64,000 bases of DNA from Trebonia sp963822615 (GTDB lineage: Bacteria > Actinomycetota > Actinomycetes > Streptosporangiales > Streptosporangiaceae). The notes beneath the pieces were generated by a model. The model saw only the letters and a program-made list of their open reading frames with translations, had not been told where the DNA came from and ran no database searches. The DNA lies in assembly GCA_963822615.1 (NCBI GenBank), contig CAWGIM010000021.1, positions 1-64,000 of the forward strand, in the 5' to 3' direction. Positions 1 through 8,803 of this stretch are shown here, piece after piece; positions within the stretch are counted from its first letter, which is position 1, and each line of letters opens with the position of its first letter. The translations under genes were made by a program, and so were the position numbers.

Positions 1-165
1 CGGATGCTGGTGACCAGCACCGGCTTCTGCGAGGAGCGGTACGAGCGCGGCGCCGACGGGCAGTGGCGGATCGGCTGGCTCGGCTACCGGCGCAGCCAGG
101 AAGTCATGGTGTCGCTCGATGACCTGCCGAGCCTGCAGGTCATCGTGCCGCGGAGCGGGCAGTAG
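1..165 (+). CDS. C-terminal end of a SnoaL-like / NTF2-fold protein (partial)
   Basis: The reading frame is open from the first base of the window and stops with TAG at 163-165, giving the last 54 residues of a protein whose start lies outside. The visible part contains TGFCEERYERG and WRIGWLGYRR, a beta-strand pattern typical of the C-terminal half of SnoaL-like (NTF2-fold) polyketide-cyclase or dehydratase-like proteins. The assignment is by pattern only, since the catalytic half is missing. The next gene starts 2 bp downstream (GTG at 167), so the two are probably co-transcribed. Confidence 0.45.
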   Translation, partial: RMLVTSTGFCEERYERGADGQWRIGWLGYRRSQEVMVSLDDLPSLQVIVPRSGQ

Positions 166-166
166 G

Positions 167-927
167 GTGACGTCGCCCGCCACCGTGGCCCAGCCGCGCG
201 AGGATGACGGCGAAGGGCTGGCGAGGTCGGTCCGCCTGTTCCGGATGTTCGCACCGAGCAGGCCGACCCCGGTCAGTAATACCGCGTCCTGTCCGCCAAC
301 ACCGCGCGCCAAGTCGCCGCCTACGCCGAGCTTGACGGGCGCACGGTGCTCGATATCGGCGGCGGGGGCGGCTGGTTCACGGCCGCCTTCCGTGCCCGCG
401 GCGCGCGCTGCCTCCTGCTCGAACCGGATCCGGCCGAGCTGTCCAGCCGGGGCGAGCCGCCCCCGGCGGCGGTGCTCGCGGACGGGCTCAGGCTCCCGGT
501 CCGCGACCGCGCGGCCGACATCGTCTTCAGCTCCAACGTCCTCGAGCACGTCCCCGACCCGATCCTGATGATCGACGAGATGATCCGGGTGACCAAGCCG
601 GGCGGGATCGTCTACCTCGCCTTCACCAACTGGCACTCGCCCTGGGGCGGGCACGAGATGTCTCCCTGGCACTACCTGGGGGCCGGGTACGCGGAGCGGC
701 GGTACATCCGCGTGCACCAGCGCAAGCCCAAGCACCACGTCGGCCGGTCCCTGTTCCCGGTCAGCATCGGGCAGGTGCTGCGGACGGTGCGGGCCCGCGG
801 TGACATCGAGGTCGTCGACGCCCGCCCGCGTTACCTGCCGCCCTGGTGCAGGCCGATCACCCGGGTACCGGGGCTGCGCGAGGTCGTCACCTGGAACCTG
901 CTGCTCGTCCTGCGCAGGACTCAGTGA
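167..927 (+). pseudogene. Class I SAM-dependent methyltransferase, disrupted by a frameshift and a nonsense codon
   Basis: A GTG at 167, two bases after the upstream stop, opens a frame encoding the family-like N-terminus ending LARSVRLFRMF at about 250. The continuation (RTEQADPGQ) is in the next frame, as if one C were lost at about 250. In that frame a TAA at 277-279 then sits where this family normally has an aromatic residue, followed directly by YRVLSANTARQ. From there the frame is clean to 927 and carries glycine-rich motif I (VLDIGGGGGW, about 346-375), the acidic motif II (LLLEPD) and the post-I segment (SNVLEHVPDP). The enzyme core could still be made from the GTG at 346, but it would lack its N-terminal helices. 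Substrate is unknown. Either a decaying gene or two sequencing errors 27 bases apart. Confidence 0.75.
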
Positions 928-1005
928 GTCCTCGGCAGGCACTGCCCGGAGTCCGCGGGCAGGCACCGCCGGGAGGCGGTTAGCTGGCCGTTCAGCCCGG
1001 GGGAC

Positions 1006-2318
1006 ATGCACAACTGCCACATTGACTCCCGCTCAGAACCGAACAACGTGCACCTCGAGGCGTGGCTGCCCGGTCAGCTCAGCCCCCGCCGCCTGCGGGC
1101 GGCGGTCAGCGCAGCGCTGGCGGACGTGCCCCGGACCCGGGTGCGCCGCCAGGACGCCGCCTGGTGGCGGGCCGGCTACACCTGGCAGGCGCCGCCAAGC
1201 GCCGACATCGACCCGGTGTCGGTGCTGGACTGGCGGACCGCGGCCGAGCTCGACTCGGCCCGGGCGGTCTTCCTGTCCGCGCCGACCGCGCTGGACCAGG
1301 CGCCGGTGTTCCGGCTGCTGCTCGCCCGGGGCCGGCCCGTGACTGCCTCATCCTGAGCGCCCACCATGCCGCGTTCGACGGGCGCTCCTGCGTGTCCCTG
1401 CTCGGCCTGATCGCCAGCCACTATGACGCCAGCCACTATGACGCCAGCGGGCGGCCAGGCCCGGGCTCGCCCAGCGCGGTCGGCCAGGACGGCCGCTGGC
1501 GGCAGGCCGGCCAGGCCAGCCCGGACTGGGTGCCCGCCTGGCCCCGGCCTGCCTGGCGGGCGGCCCGGATCGCGCCCCAGCGCGGCGGCCGCCCGCCCGC
1601 CGACAGCCCCGGCTTCGGCTGCGTCCTGCTCGCCTGGCCGGGGATACCGGCCGCCCGGCGGCTCGACGGCGATCCTCGGGTCACCGTGAACGACCTGCTC
1701 ATCGCGGCCCTCGGGCAGGCCGTCGCGAGCTGGAACGCGGCCCGCGGCCGCCCGCCGCGGCCGGTCGCGGTCAGCATGCCGATTGACACCAGGGAGCCCT
1801 GGGCGGACGACGCGCTCGGCAACCTCACCCGGTTGTCGACGATCACCGTCGACCCCCGGGAGGCGGCCCTCACGGCCGCCGTGGCCGGCCAGACGAACCG
1901 GGCCAAGGACAGCCCGGGGCCGCTGCTCGGCCCGGCCCTCGGCGCGGCCGAGGCGGCCCCGCTGCCGGCCCCGGTCAAGCGGGCCCTGGTCCGCCTGGCG
2001 CTGCACGCCGTCGGCCCGGTGAGCTGCGACACCACCCTGCTGTCGAACCTCGGCCGGCTGGCCGACCCGCCCCGGTTCGGTGACCAGGTCCCGGACCGGA
2101 TGTGGTTCTCCGCGTCGACCCACATGCCGCGCGGGCTGTCGGTCGGCGCGATCAGCGTCGGCGGGCGGCTGCAACTGTGCTTCCGCTACCGCCGGGCGCT
2201 GCTCGACGGCGCGGCCGCCCGCGAGTTCGCGGCCGGCTACGCGGCCGCGCTGGCCGAGCTGACCGGGGCCAGGCCGCCCTCCGGGCCGGCCGACCCGCTC
2301 GCGGAGACGGGCTGGTGA
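1006..2318 (+). pseudogene. Condensation-domain-fold acyltransferase-like protein, one frameshift
   Basis: ATG at 1006 opens a frame that runs to a premature TGA at 1354-1356. The continuation lies in another frame from about 1340, where CLILSAHHAAFDGRS follows immediately; HHAAFDG fits the catalytic HHxxxDG motif of the condensation / CoA-dependent acyltransferase fold (NRPS C domains, PapA-type and wax-ester synthases). The C-terminal half has the LGNLTRL and SNLGRL elements that shape the active-site tunnel in this superfamily. Joined across the shift the protein would be about 435 residues, normal for a stand-alone member. A 15-bp tandem duplication (SHYDASHYDAS) lies at 1416-1445. Its last bases overlap the next gene by 4 bp (GTGA), so an operon is likely. 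Ester or amide formation is inferred from the fold; the substrate is unknown. Confidence 0.7.
1416..1445 (+). repeat. 15-bp tandem duplication, two copies
   Basis: AGCCACTATGACGCC occurs twice head to tail at 1416-1430 and 1431-1445. It is in frame with the condensation-fold protein and duplicates the peptide SHYDA shortly after the HHxxxDG motif. Confidence 0.9.
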
Positions 2319-3229
2319 GCGCCGCCTACGCCATCCCGCTGGCGCTGGCGACCACGTCCGCCTTCAACGGCGGCCTGATCGTGGAGAAGCGCGCGCTCAG
2401 CCAGATGCCGCCGCTCCGGCTTAACCGGGTGGCGGGCACGCTGCGCACGCTGACTTCCAGCCCCACCTGGCTGGCCGGGCTCTCGCTGATGGCGCTCGGC
2501 CTGGCCTGCCAGGTGGCGGTGCTGGCGCTGGCCCCGATCAGCGTGGTCCAGCCGGTCCTCGCCTCGGGGGTGGCACTGACCCCGCTGCTGTCCCGGCTGG
2601 TGCTGCGCGAGCGGCTGGGCGGGCGCGAGTCCTGGTGCGTGTCCGTCATGGTGCTCTCCCTGGTGCTGGTCGCGCTGTCGCAGGGCCCGGCGGGCGGGCC
2701 GTCGCTGGGCAGCGCCAGCGGCTGGCTGGTCGCCGCGGTGGTGCTGCCCACCGTGCTCACCGGCCTGTTCATCGCCACCCCGGGCGGACGCGGGCAGCCC
2801 GGCCGGCACGTCGCCCCGCGGGGCGGCCGGACCTCCGACGCGCTGCTGGCCGGGACCGGGGTCGGGCTGCTGTACGGCGTCAGCGCCGTTGCCACCAAGG
2901 GGGTGTCCGGCCTCCTTGACCGGCCCCACCAGCCGGTCGCCCTGGCGGCCGCCATCCTCAGCTCGCCCTACCTCTACCTCCTTGGCGCCTGCACCGTGCT
3001 CGCGCTGCTGCTCTACCAGTCGGCGCTGCAGGCCTGCCGCGCCTCGGTCCTGGTCCCGGTGACCAACGTGGTCAGCAGCGGCTACTTCGTGCTGGTGGGA
3101 AGCTGGCTGTTCCACGAGCAGTGGCCGTCGAGCCCGGTCAAGCTCGCCCTGCGGGTGGCCGGGCTGGCGGCCGCCGTGCTGGTGGTCATCGTGCTGTCCC
3201 GGCGGCAGGCCGCCCCCGGTGTGGACTGA
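2315..3229 (+). CDS. DMT-superfamily (NIPA/EamA-like) membrane transporter
   Basis: The GTG at 2315 overlaps the previous stop as GTGA, giving 304 residues. Hydrophobic segments alternate with short basic loops, consistent with nine or ten membrane helices and the two-repeat architecture of drug/metabolite transporters. Conserved-looking features are NGGLIVEKRAL near the N-terminus, LALAPISVVQPVLASG in the second hairpin, and a second-repeat equivalent ASVLVPVTNVVSSGYF. The pattern resembles the NIPA (DUF803) magnesium-transporter branch more than typical EamA exporters, but the substrate cannot be read from the sequence. The overlap with both neighbours (4 bp upstream, 11 bp downstream) indicates translational coupling with the acyltransferase-like and GT-C type genes. 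Confidence 0.7.
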   Translation: MSAAYAIPLALATTSAFNGGLIVEKRALSQMPPLRLNRVAGTLRTLTSSPTWLAGLSLMALGLACQVAVLALAPISVVQPVLASGVALTPLLSRLVLRERLGGRESWCVSVMVLSLVLVALSQGPAGGPSLGSASGWLVAAVVLPTVLTGLFIATPGGRGQPGRHVAPRGGRTSDALLAGTGVGLLYGVSAVATKGVSGLLDRPHQPVALAAAILSSPYLYLLGACTVLALLLYQSALQACRASVLVPVTNVVSSGYFVLVGSWLFHEQWPSSPVKLALRVAGLAAAVLVVIVLSRRQAAPGVD

Positions 3230-4889
3230 GCCCCGGCTGGCGCCGGCCGCGCCCGCCGCCCCCGCGGCGGCTGGCGCGGGCCGGGCCTGCTGGCTGGTCA
3301 CCGCGGCCTGCGCGGCGGTCGCGGTCGCGCTGCGCGGCTACCAGCTCAGCAGGCCGGGCTACCTGACCGGGGTCACCGAGTACGACGACGGCGTCCTCTT
3401 CGGCAACGCGCTCCGGCTGGTCAGCGGGGTGATACCGTACCGCGACTTCACGGTCGTGCAGCCGCCGGGCAGCATGCTGCTGATGGCGCCGGTGGCGCTG
3501 CTGGCCAAGCTGACCGGGACGGCCTGGGGCCTGGCGGCCGCCCGGCTGCTCACCGCGGGCGCCGACACGGCCTGCGTCATCCTGCTCAGCCTGCTGGTGC
3601 GGCACCGCGGCCCGGTCGCGGTGCTGGTGGCCGGCGGCGGGTACGCGGTCGACCCGGACGCGATCGTCGCCGCCCACACCTTCCTGCTCGAGCCCTGGCT
3701 GAACCTTTTCTGCCTGGCCGGGGCGCTGCTCGCGATCGACCGTGACCGGGCCGCCGCCCCGCGGCGGCTGGCCTGGGCCGGCGCCGCGTTCGGGTTCGCG
3801 GCCGCGGTCAAGATCTGGGCCCTGGTCCCGCTCGGGGTGCTGGCCGCGGTGCTGGCGGTGACGTCGCACCGGGCAGCCGCGGCGGCGGTGACGTCGCGCC
3901 GGTACCGCTGGCCAGCGGTACCGCTGGCGGGCGGCGCGGCCCTCGGCCTCGGCCTGCCGTTGCTGCCGTTCGTCATCCTGGCGCCGGGCGCGGTCGCGCG
4001 CGGGGTGGTCATCAGCCAGGCGCAGCGCGACGCCGGCGGCACCGCCAGCCCGCTGACCCGGCTGGCCGACCTGGCCGGCCTGCACCTGCTGCCCGGGGCC
4101 GGGCCGCACCGGGCGGTGCTGCTGGTGCTGGCGGCGGGGGTGGCCGCCTGCTGGGCGGCCGCCGCCGTCCGGCGGCGGCTGACCCCGCTCGATGCCTACG
4201 CGGTGGCCGGGGCGGCCGCCGTGATCATCATGTTCCTGCTGCCCAGGCTCTATTACTCGCACTACGGCGCCTTCGCGGGCCCGTTCCTCGCGCTCACCGC
4301 GGCGCTGCCGCTGGCGGCCCTCACCACGCCCCGCACGGCGGCCCTCACCACGCCCCGCACGGCGGCCCGTACGGCGGCCAGGCCACGGGCCGCCGTCCGC
4401 GGCCGGGCGTCGCCGGCCGTGGTGGCCGTGGCCGCGGGCGGGCTGATCGTCGCGCTGGCGGCCGGCGTCCAGTTGCGCGGCGAGTCGCGGGAGTACGGCA
4501 GCCAGGCGCCGGCCGCGGCCGCCAGGATCATCCCGGCGGGCGCCTGCGTGCTCACCAACGAGGCGGCCTACACGGTGGCCGCCGACCGCTTCTACTCCAG
4601 CCTGCCCGGCTGCCCGGAGCTGGTGGACTCGTTCGGCACGCTGATCGCGATGACCGGCGGCCTGGCGGGGGAGGCCCCGGCGGCGGCGGTGCGGCCGGTG
4701 GCCCGGCTGTGGCAGGCGGACCTGCAGCGGGCGCAGTACGTGTGGATCACCTCGGACAGCGGCGGGCAGATCCCGTGGACCAGCCAGCTCTCGGCCTACT
4801 TCGGCCGTCATTTCCGGCTGATCGGGCTCGCCCGGGCGCACTGGCCCCGGACGCTGGTGCCGTCACCGGGGGTGTACCGGCGCCGTTAG
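3219..4889 (+). CDS. Multi-pass membrane protein, probable GT-C fold glycosyltransferase
   Basis: GTG at 3219 lies inside the end of the preceding transporter gene (11-bp overlap); the product is 556 residues. After a first membrane helix comes a periplasmic-type loop with TEYDDGVLFGNALRL and YRDFTVVQPPGS, the acidic-pair plus PPG pattern of polyprenol-sugar-dependent GT-C enzymes. About ten further hydrophobic segments follow and then a soluble C-terminal domain of roughly 140 residues. A 24-bp in-frame duplication (LTTPRTAA twice) occurs in the linker at 4317-4364. Such enzymes move a sugar from a lipid-linked donor on the outer membrane face; donor and acceptor are unknown. Together with the methyltransferase and acyltransferase it suggests a modified glycolipid or envelope polymer. 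Confidence 0.6.
   Translation: MWTEPRLAPAAPAAPAAAGAGRACWLVTAACAAVAVALRGYQLSRPGYLTGVTEYDDGVLFGNALRLVSGVIPYRDFTVVQPPGSMLLMAPVALLAKLTGTAWGLAAARLLTAGADTACVILLSLLVRHRGPVAVLVAGGGYAVDPDAIVAAHTFLLEPWLNLFCLAGALLAIDRDRAAAPRRLAWAGAAFGFAAAVKIWALVPLGVLAAVLAVTSHRAAAAAVTSRRYRWPAVPLAGGAALGLGLPLLPFVILAPGAVARGVVISQAQRDAGGTASPLTRLADLAGLHLLPGAGPHRAVLLVLAAGVAACWAAAAVRRRLTPLDAYAVAGAAAVIIMFLLPRLYYSHYGAFAGPFLALTAALPLAALTTPRTAALTTPRTAARTAARPRAAVRGRASPAVVAVAAGGLIVALAAGVQLRGESREYGSQAPAAAARIIPAGACVLTNEAAYTVAADRFYSSLPGCPELVDSFGTLIAMTGGLAGEAPAAAVRPVARLWQADLQRAQYVWITSDSGGQIPWTSQLSAYFGRHFRLIGLARAHWPRTLVPSPGVYRRR
4317..4364 (+). repeat. 24-bp tandem duplication, two copies
   Basis: A 24-base unit beginning GCCCTCACCACGCC is present at 4317-4340 and again at 4341-4364, in frame with the GT-C-like protein. 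It doubles an eight-residue stretch at the junction between the membrane part and the C-terminal domain. Confidence 0.9.
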
Positions 4890-4904
4890 CGGTCCGCGGC
4901 GCCG

Positions 4905-5630
4905 TCAGCCCTCCGTGGACTCGGTGATGATGCCGGCCCCGGCCAGCAGCATCACTACGTACTCGGCTTCCTTGCGCAGCACGGTCATGATCTCGCTCTC
5001 CGCTGTCTCCCCGTCCCGGGACTTCAGCGCCCGCATGACCGCGCGCAGGTGCTTCTTGTGCACCCGGATCGCCTCGGGGGCCTCGGCGAAGAACAGCCCC
5101 GGGTCTTTCCTGACCGTCATCAGCCGGACCGTGGCGGCCACCCGCCGGGATCCCGACATGCTGACCAGCATCTGCAGGAAGTCCACGTTGAGCTGACCGA
5201 ACTCGTTCGCTTCGGTCGCCGCCTGCAGGCTCTTGTGGATCGCGGCGAGCGCGATGAGCTGCTCGGGGGTAGCCCGCTTGGCCGCCCGCAGTGCGCCGTA
5301 GCCGTAGGTGCGGGCCAGCAGCTCGTAGTGGTCGCGGAAGACGTCGGGGTCAAGCGGGACGACGAACGCGCCCCGGTGCGGGTGGATGACGACCCACCCT
5401 TCCCGGTCGAGGGCGATGACCGCCTCGCGCACCGGGACCCGGCTGACGCCGAGCTGCGCCGCGATCTCGTCCTGCGGGACCCGCTCGCCCGACTTGAGGT
5501 GCCCCTCGAAGATCTGGCGGCGGATGTAGACGGCGACCTGCTGGGTGCTAGTGGGACGGATCAGTCCTCGTGAGGGCTTTTGGTCCTCCCCGAAGAGCTC
5601 GGACAATGCAAACGAATGCCGGGCGATCAC
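4905..5630 (-). CDS. GntR-family transcriptional regulator (FadR/FCD subfamily)
   Basis: 241 residues from GTG at 5630. An N-terminal winged helix-turn-helix (about residues 30-95) contains IRRQIFEGHLKSGERV and the recognition segment LGVSRVPVREAVIALDREG, which is diagnostic for GntR. The C-terminal region is all-helical, as in FCD ligand-binding domains, with histidines late in the domain (IRVHKKHLRAV) that could bind a metal. It is convergent with the GT-C-like gene (stops 15 bp apart). The 135 bp upstream of it are unusually AT-rich and would hold its promoter and perhaps an autoregulatory operator. The ligand is unknown. Confidence 0.85.
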   Translation of the reverse strand: MIARHSFALSELFGEDQKPSRGLIRPTSTQQVAVYIRRQIFEGHLKSGERVPQDEIAAQLGVSRVPVREAVIALDREGWVVIHPHRGAFVVPLDPDVFRDHYELLARTYGYGALRAAKRATPEQLIALAAIHKSLQAATEANEFGQLNVDFLQMLVSMSGSRRVAATVRLMTVRKDPGLFFAEAPEAIRVHKKHLRAVMRALKSRDGETAESEIMTVLRKEAEYVVMLLAGAGIITESTEG

Positions 5631-5765
5631 AGTCTCCTGACTAGTGCGTGCCCGACCCCTCGATCCGGCCCCTGTTTAGTACCTTATCAACAACAAAATA
5701 TAAATTGGACCCCGGCCGACGGTGCCGATTGGGTAACCAGGTTATTCGCTCGGCCGCGACCGCGC

Positions 5766-7463
5766 TCACTCCTCCGGCTCGTCCCCCGCGGCCAGCGCGT
5801 CGGCCGACAGCGGTAGTTTGACCTGGAAGTCGGCTCCCTGCCCGGGCGCGGTGCGGACCGAGACGGTGCCGCCGTGCGCCGCGACCAGGCCGGCCACGAT
5901 CGCCAGCCCGAGCCCGCTGCCGCCGGACGCCCGGTTGCGTGACGCGTCGGCCCGGTAGAACCGCTCGAAGACGCGCCGCGCCGCCTCCGCGGTCATCCCC
6001 GGCCCGTCGTCGGCCACGTCCAGCACGGCCGCGGGTACCGCCTGCCCGCCATGCTGGCCGGAGCCGGGCTCCAGGGTGCCGCGCCCGAGCTTCACCCGCA
6101 CCGGCGTCTCGTCCGGCGTGTGCGTGAGCGCGTTGTTCACCAGGTTGGCCAGCACCTGCCGCAGCCGGGGCTCGTCCCCGTCCACGATGAACGCCGTCCC
6201 CGGCGCCACCACCAGGTCGATCGGCCGCCCGGGGGAGACGATCCGCGCGTCCTGCACCGCGTCGGCCGCCAGCATCAGCAGGTCGACCGGGGCCTTGGCG
6301 AGCGGCCGCTGCTGGTCCAGCCGGGCCAGCGCCAGCAGGTCCTCGACCAGCAGGCCCATCCGGGTCGCCTCGGCCTCGACCCGGCCCATCAGGTGGTCGA
6401 GCTCCTCGCGGGACATGTTGCCGTCGGCGGCCGGGCTGATCGTCGCGCTGGCGGCCGGCGGTGAGCCGGCCGCACCCGTTCGGGCTGATCCTGGGGTTGA
6501 CCCGGTGGCTGAGCCGGCCGCGGCCGGCTGCCGGAAGCTGGCCGCGCCGCCGCGCTGCCGGTAGTGCGCGGCGAACCCGCGGATGGTGGTGAGCGGGGTG
6601 CGCAGCTCGTGTGAGGCGTCGCCGATGAACCGGCGCATCCGCTCCTCGGACTCGTGCGCCGCCTGCTCCGACGCCTCACGGGCGTGGAAGGCCGACTCGA
6701 TCTGGGTCAGCATCGCGTTGAGCGACCGGCCGAGCGAGCCGACCTCGGTCCGCGGGTCGCCCTCGGGGACCCGGTGGTCGAGGTGGCCCTGGGCGATCTG
6801 CCCGGCCGTCATCTCGATGTCGTTCAGCGGCCGCAGGTTGGCCTGCACCACCGCCACCCCGACGGCGGCCAGCACCACCACGATCGCGCCCCCCACGATC
6901 AGGTCGAACAGGATCAGCCGCTGCATCATCGCGTCGAGGTTGCCGAGCGTGCATCGCCACGATCAGGGTGGCGGTCTGCCCGGTGGTCTGGTCGGTGATC
7001 GTCTGGGCGATGACCCGCCAGCTGTCCGGCCCCGACTCGGCGCCGACGGTGAGCAGCGCCGGGCTCGCCGAGGTGGCCGGGCCGGCCCAGTTGGTGCCGG
7101 TTGGCAGCTGCGGGAGCGGCTCGTTGAAGCTCTGCCCGCCGTAATTCGGGGAGCCGGCTGTAGGTAGCCCAGGACAGCTGCTGCCCGTTTGACTGGATCG
7201 CGACGACGAGCGGCGAGCCGGGCCCGCGAACGGGGCCGCGTAACCCGCGATCGGCAGAGCGGCGCCGAGCTCGTGTGTCGGTTGATCGCGCCCTGTAGCG
7301 TGTTGTCGTTCTGGGTGACCACATAGGTGTGCAGCATGTAAACGCTGGCGATGCTGATCGCCGCCAGCGCCAGGGTGACCAGGCCGAGCACGGCGGTGAT
7401 GAGCTTGGTCCGCAGCGGCGTCCGCCGCGACAGCTGCCGCATCACTCCCACCGGCTTCGCCAT
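5766..7463 (-). pseudogene. Two-component sensor histidine kinase with multiple frameshifts in its sensor domain
   Basis: ATG at 7463 starts MAKPVGVMRQLSRRTPLRTK followed by TM1. The extracytoplasmic domain is then spread over three frames: THELGAALPIAGYAAPF (after about 7275), SPLVVAIQSNGQQLSW (after about 7225), NYGGQSFNEPLPQLP (after about 7150), and a return to the start frame near 6945 at LGNLDAMMQR. From there everything is intact: TM2, HAMP, DHp helix with phospho-acceptor in DASHELRTPLTT, and an HATPase with N-box NLVNNALTH and GGSGLGLAI. A low-complexity insert of roughly 45 residues sits between the two DHp helices. It follows the OmpR-type regulator gene with an 11-bp gap. The original protein was probably an MprB/TcrY-like kinase of about 565 residues. 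Confidence 0.8.
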
Positions 7464-7474
7464 GGCCAGGCCGC

Positions 7475-8206
7475 CTACGACGCGGGGAGCCGCAGCACGT
7501 AGCCCACGCCGCGCAGGGTGTGGATCAGCCGGGGCTCCTTGGTGTCGATCTTCCGCCGCAGCACCGACACGTAGGACTCCACGATCCCGGTGTCGCCCCG
7601 GAAGTCGTAGTCCCACACGTGGTCCAGGATCTGCATCTTCGACAGCACCCGGTTGGCGTTGGACATGAAGTAGCGCAGCAGCTTGAACTCGGTCGGCGAG
7701 AGCTGCACCTGGGTGCCGCCCCGCCATACCTCGTGGCTCTCCTCGTCCAGCTCAAGGTCGGCGAACTTCAGCCGCGGGGTCGGCTCCACCCCGTCGCCGC
7801 GGGTGCGCCGCAGCACCGCCTTGATCCGGGCGATGACCTCTTCGAGCGAGAACGGCTTGGTCACGTAGTCGTCGCCGCCGAGGGTGAGCCCGCGGATCTT
7901 GTCGTCGGTGCCGTCCCGGGCGGTCAGGAACACCACCGGGATGCGGGCGCCGCCGCCGCGCAGCCGCCGGATCACGTCGAACCCGTCCATGTCGGGCAGC
8001 ATCACGTCGAGCACGATCAGGTCGGGCCGGTGCCGCTGGGCGGCCTGGACCGCCTCGGACCCGCCGGAGGCGGTGATCACGTCGAACCCGGCGTAGCGGA
8101 GGGACGCCGACAGCAGCTCAAGGATGTTCGGCTCGTCCTCGACGACCAGCAGCCGTGCGTCGGCCGGCGCTCCAGCTTCGGAGATCGACGTGTTCATGTT
8201 CACCAT
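7475..8206 (-). CDS. OmpR/PhoB-family response regulator
   Basis: 243 residues, ATG at 8206 (a second ATG three codons later is possible). The receiver domain shows the acidic pair in VVEDEPN, the phospho-acceptor Asp in LIVLDVMLPDMDGF, the conserved Thr in FLTARD and the Lys in YVTKPFSLEE. A winged-helix effector domain follows, with LSPTEFKLLRYFM and the recognition region DTGIVESYVSVLRRKID and GVGYVLR. It is complete and typical of MprA/TcrX-like regulators. Its cognate kinase gene follows immediately on the same strand, so the regulator is expected to control its own operon. The kinase is frameshifted as sequenced, which raises the question whether the regulator still receives its signal. 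Confidence 0.95.
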   Translation of the reverse strand: MVNMNTSISEAGAPADARLLVVEDEPNILELLSASLRYAGFDVITASGGSEAVQAAQRHRPDLIVLDVMLPDMDGFDVIRRLRGGGARIPVVFLTARDGTDDKIRGLTLGGDDYVTKPFSLEEVIARIKAVLRRTRGDGVEPTPRLKFADLELDEESHEVWRGGTQVQLSPTEFKLLRYFMSNANRVLSKMQILDHVWDYDFRGDTGIVESYVSVLRRKIDTKEPRLIHTLRGVGYVLRLPAS

Positions 8207-8352
8207 CTTCGCTTGCTTAGCTGGGGAAACCCTGAACGTTTCCTCGGAGACGGCTGGCGTACGCCCAGCGTACGCCCGTTAGCGGGCTGGCGGCAGCCGC
8301 GGGGCGGAGGTGGCGGAGGCGGCGGGTGGCGGTGCGACTGGCCCCGCCCGGA

Positions 8353-8586
8353 TCAGGACGTCCGGGGATCGCGGGCAGACAGCCAGTGCGCGATGGCGGC
8401 GGGCCGGTTGTGCACCCCGAGCTTGGAGTAGATGCGCCGGACGTGGTTCTTGACCGTCTTCTCGGCCAGGAAGAGGTGGGCCGCGATCTCCCCGTTGGTA
8501 TGCCCGCCCGCGATCAGCGACATGACCTCGATCTCCCGCGCCGACAGGCCGAGGCTGGGTTGCTCATCAACCTGTGCGCGGCTCAT
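8353..8586 (-). CDS. Orphan LuxR-type helix-turn-helix protein (GerE-like), 77 residues
   Basis: ATG at 8586 is preceded by a GGAGG seven bases upstream, which decides this start. After a short acidic leader, nearly the whole protein is one LuxR C-terminal HTH domain: LSAREIEVMSLIAGG, NGEIAAHLFLAEKTVKNHV and RRIYSKLGVHNRPAAI. There is no receiver or other sensory domain, so it resembles stand-alone regulators of the GerE type. It is on the same strand as the two-component genes but lies upstream of them across a 146-bp gap, so it probably has its own promoter. Confidence 0.85.
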   Translation of the reverse strand: MSRAQVDEQPSLGLSAREIEVMSLIAGGHTNGEIAAHLFLAEKTVKNHVRRIYSKLGVHNRPAAIAHWLSARDPRTS

Positions 8587-8803
8587 GAGACCTCCGGTTA
8601 AGCCGTTGCGCGGCAGCGGGCAAGCAACATACACCGCCGTCCCGCGATGTCAAGACCTACCTTTACAGGTACAGATACACCAAAACGGCGCGGCTCAAAC
8701 CGCCCGGAACCGCATCAGGCGTCATCATCTGCCTCATCGGGGCCGGGCCGGGTGACAGCACCGGGCCTGACCCGGGCCGTCCGCGGCTCGTGCCCGGCCT
8801 GGC

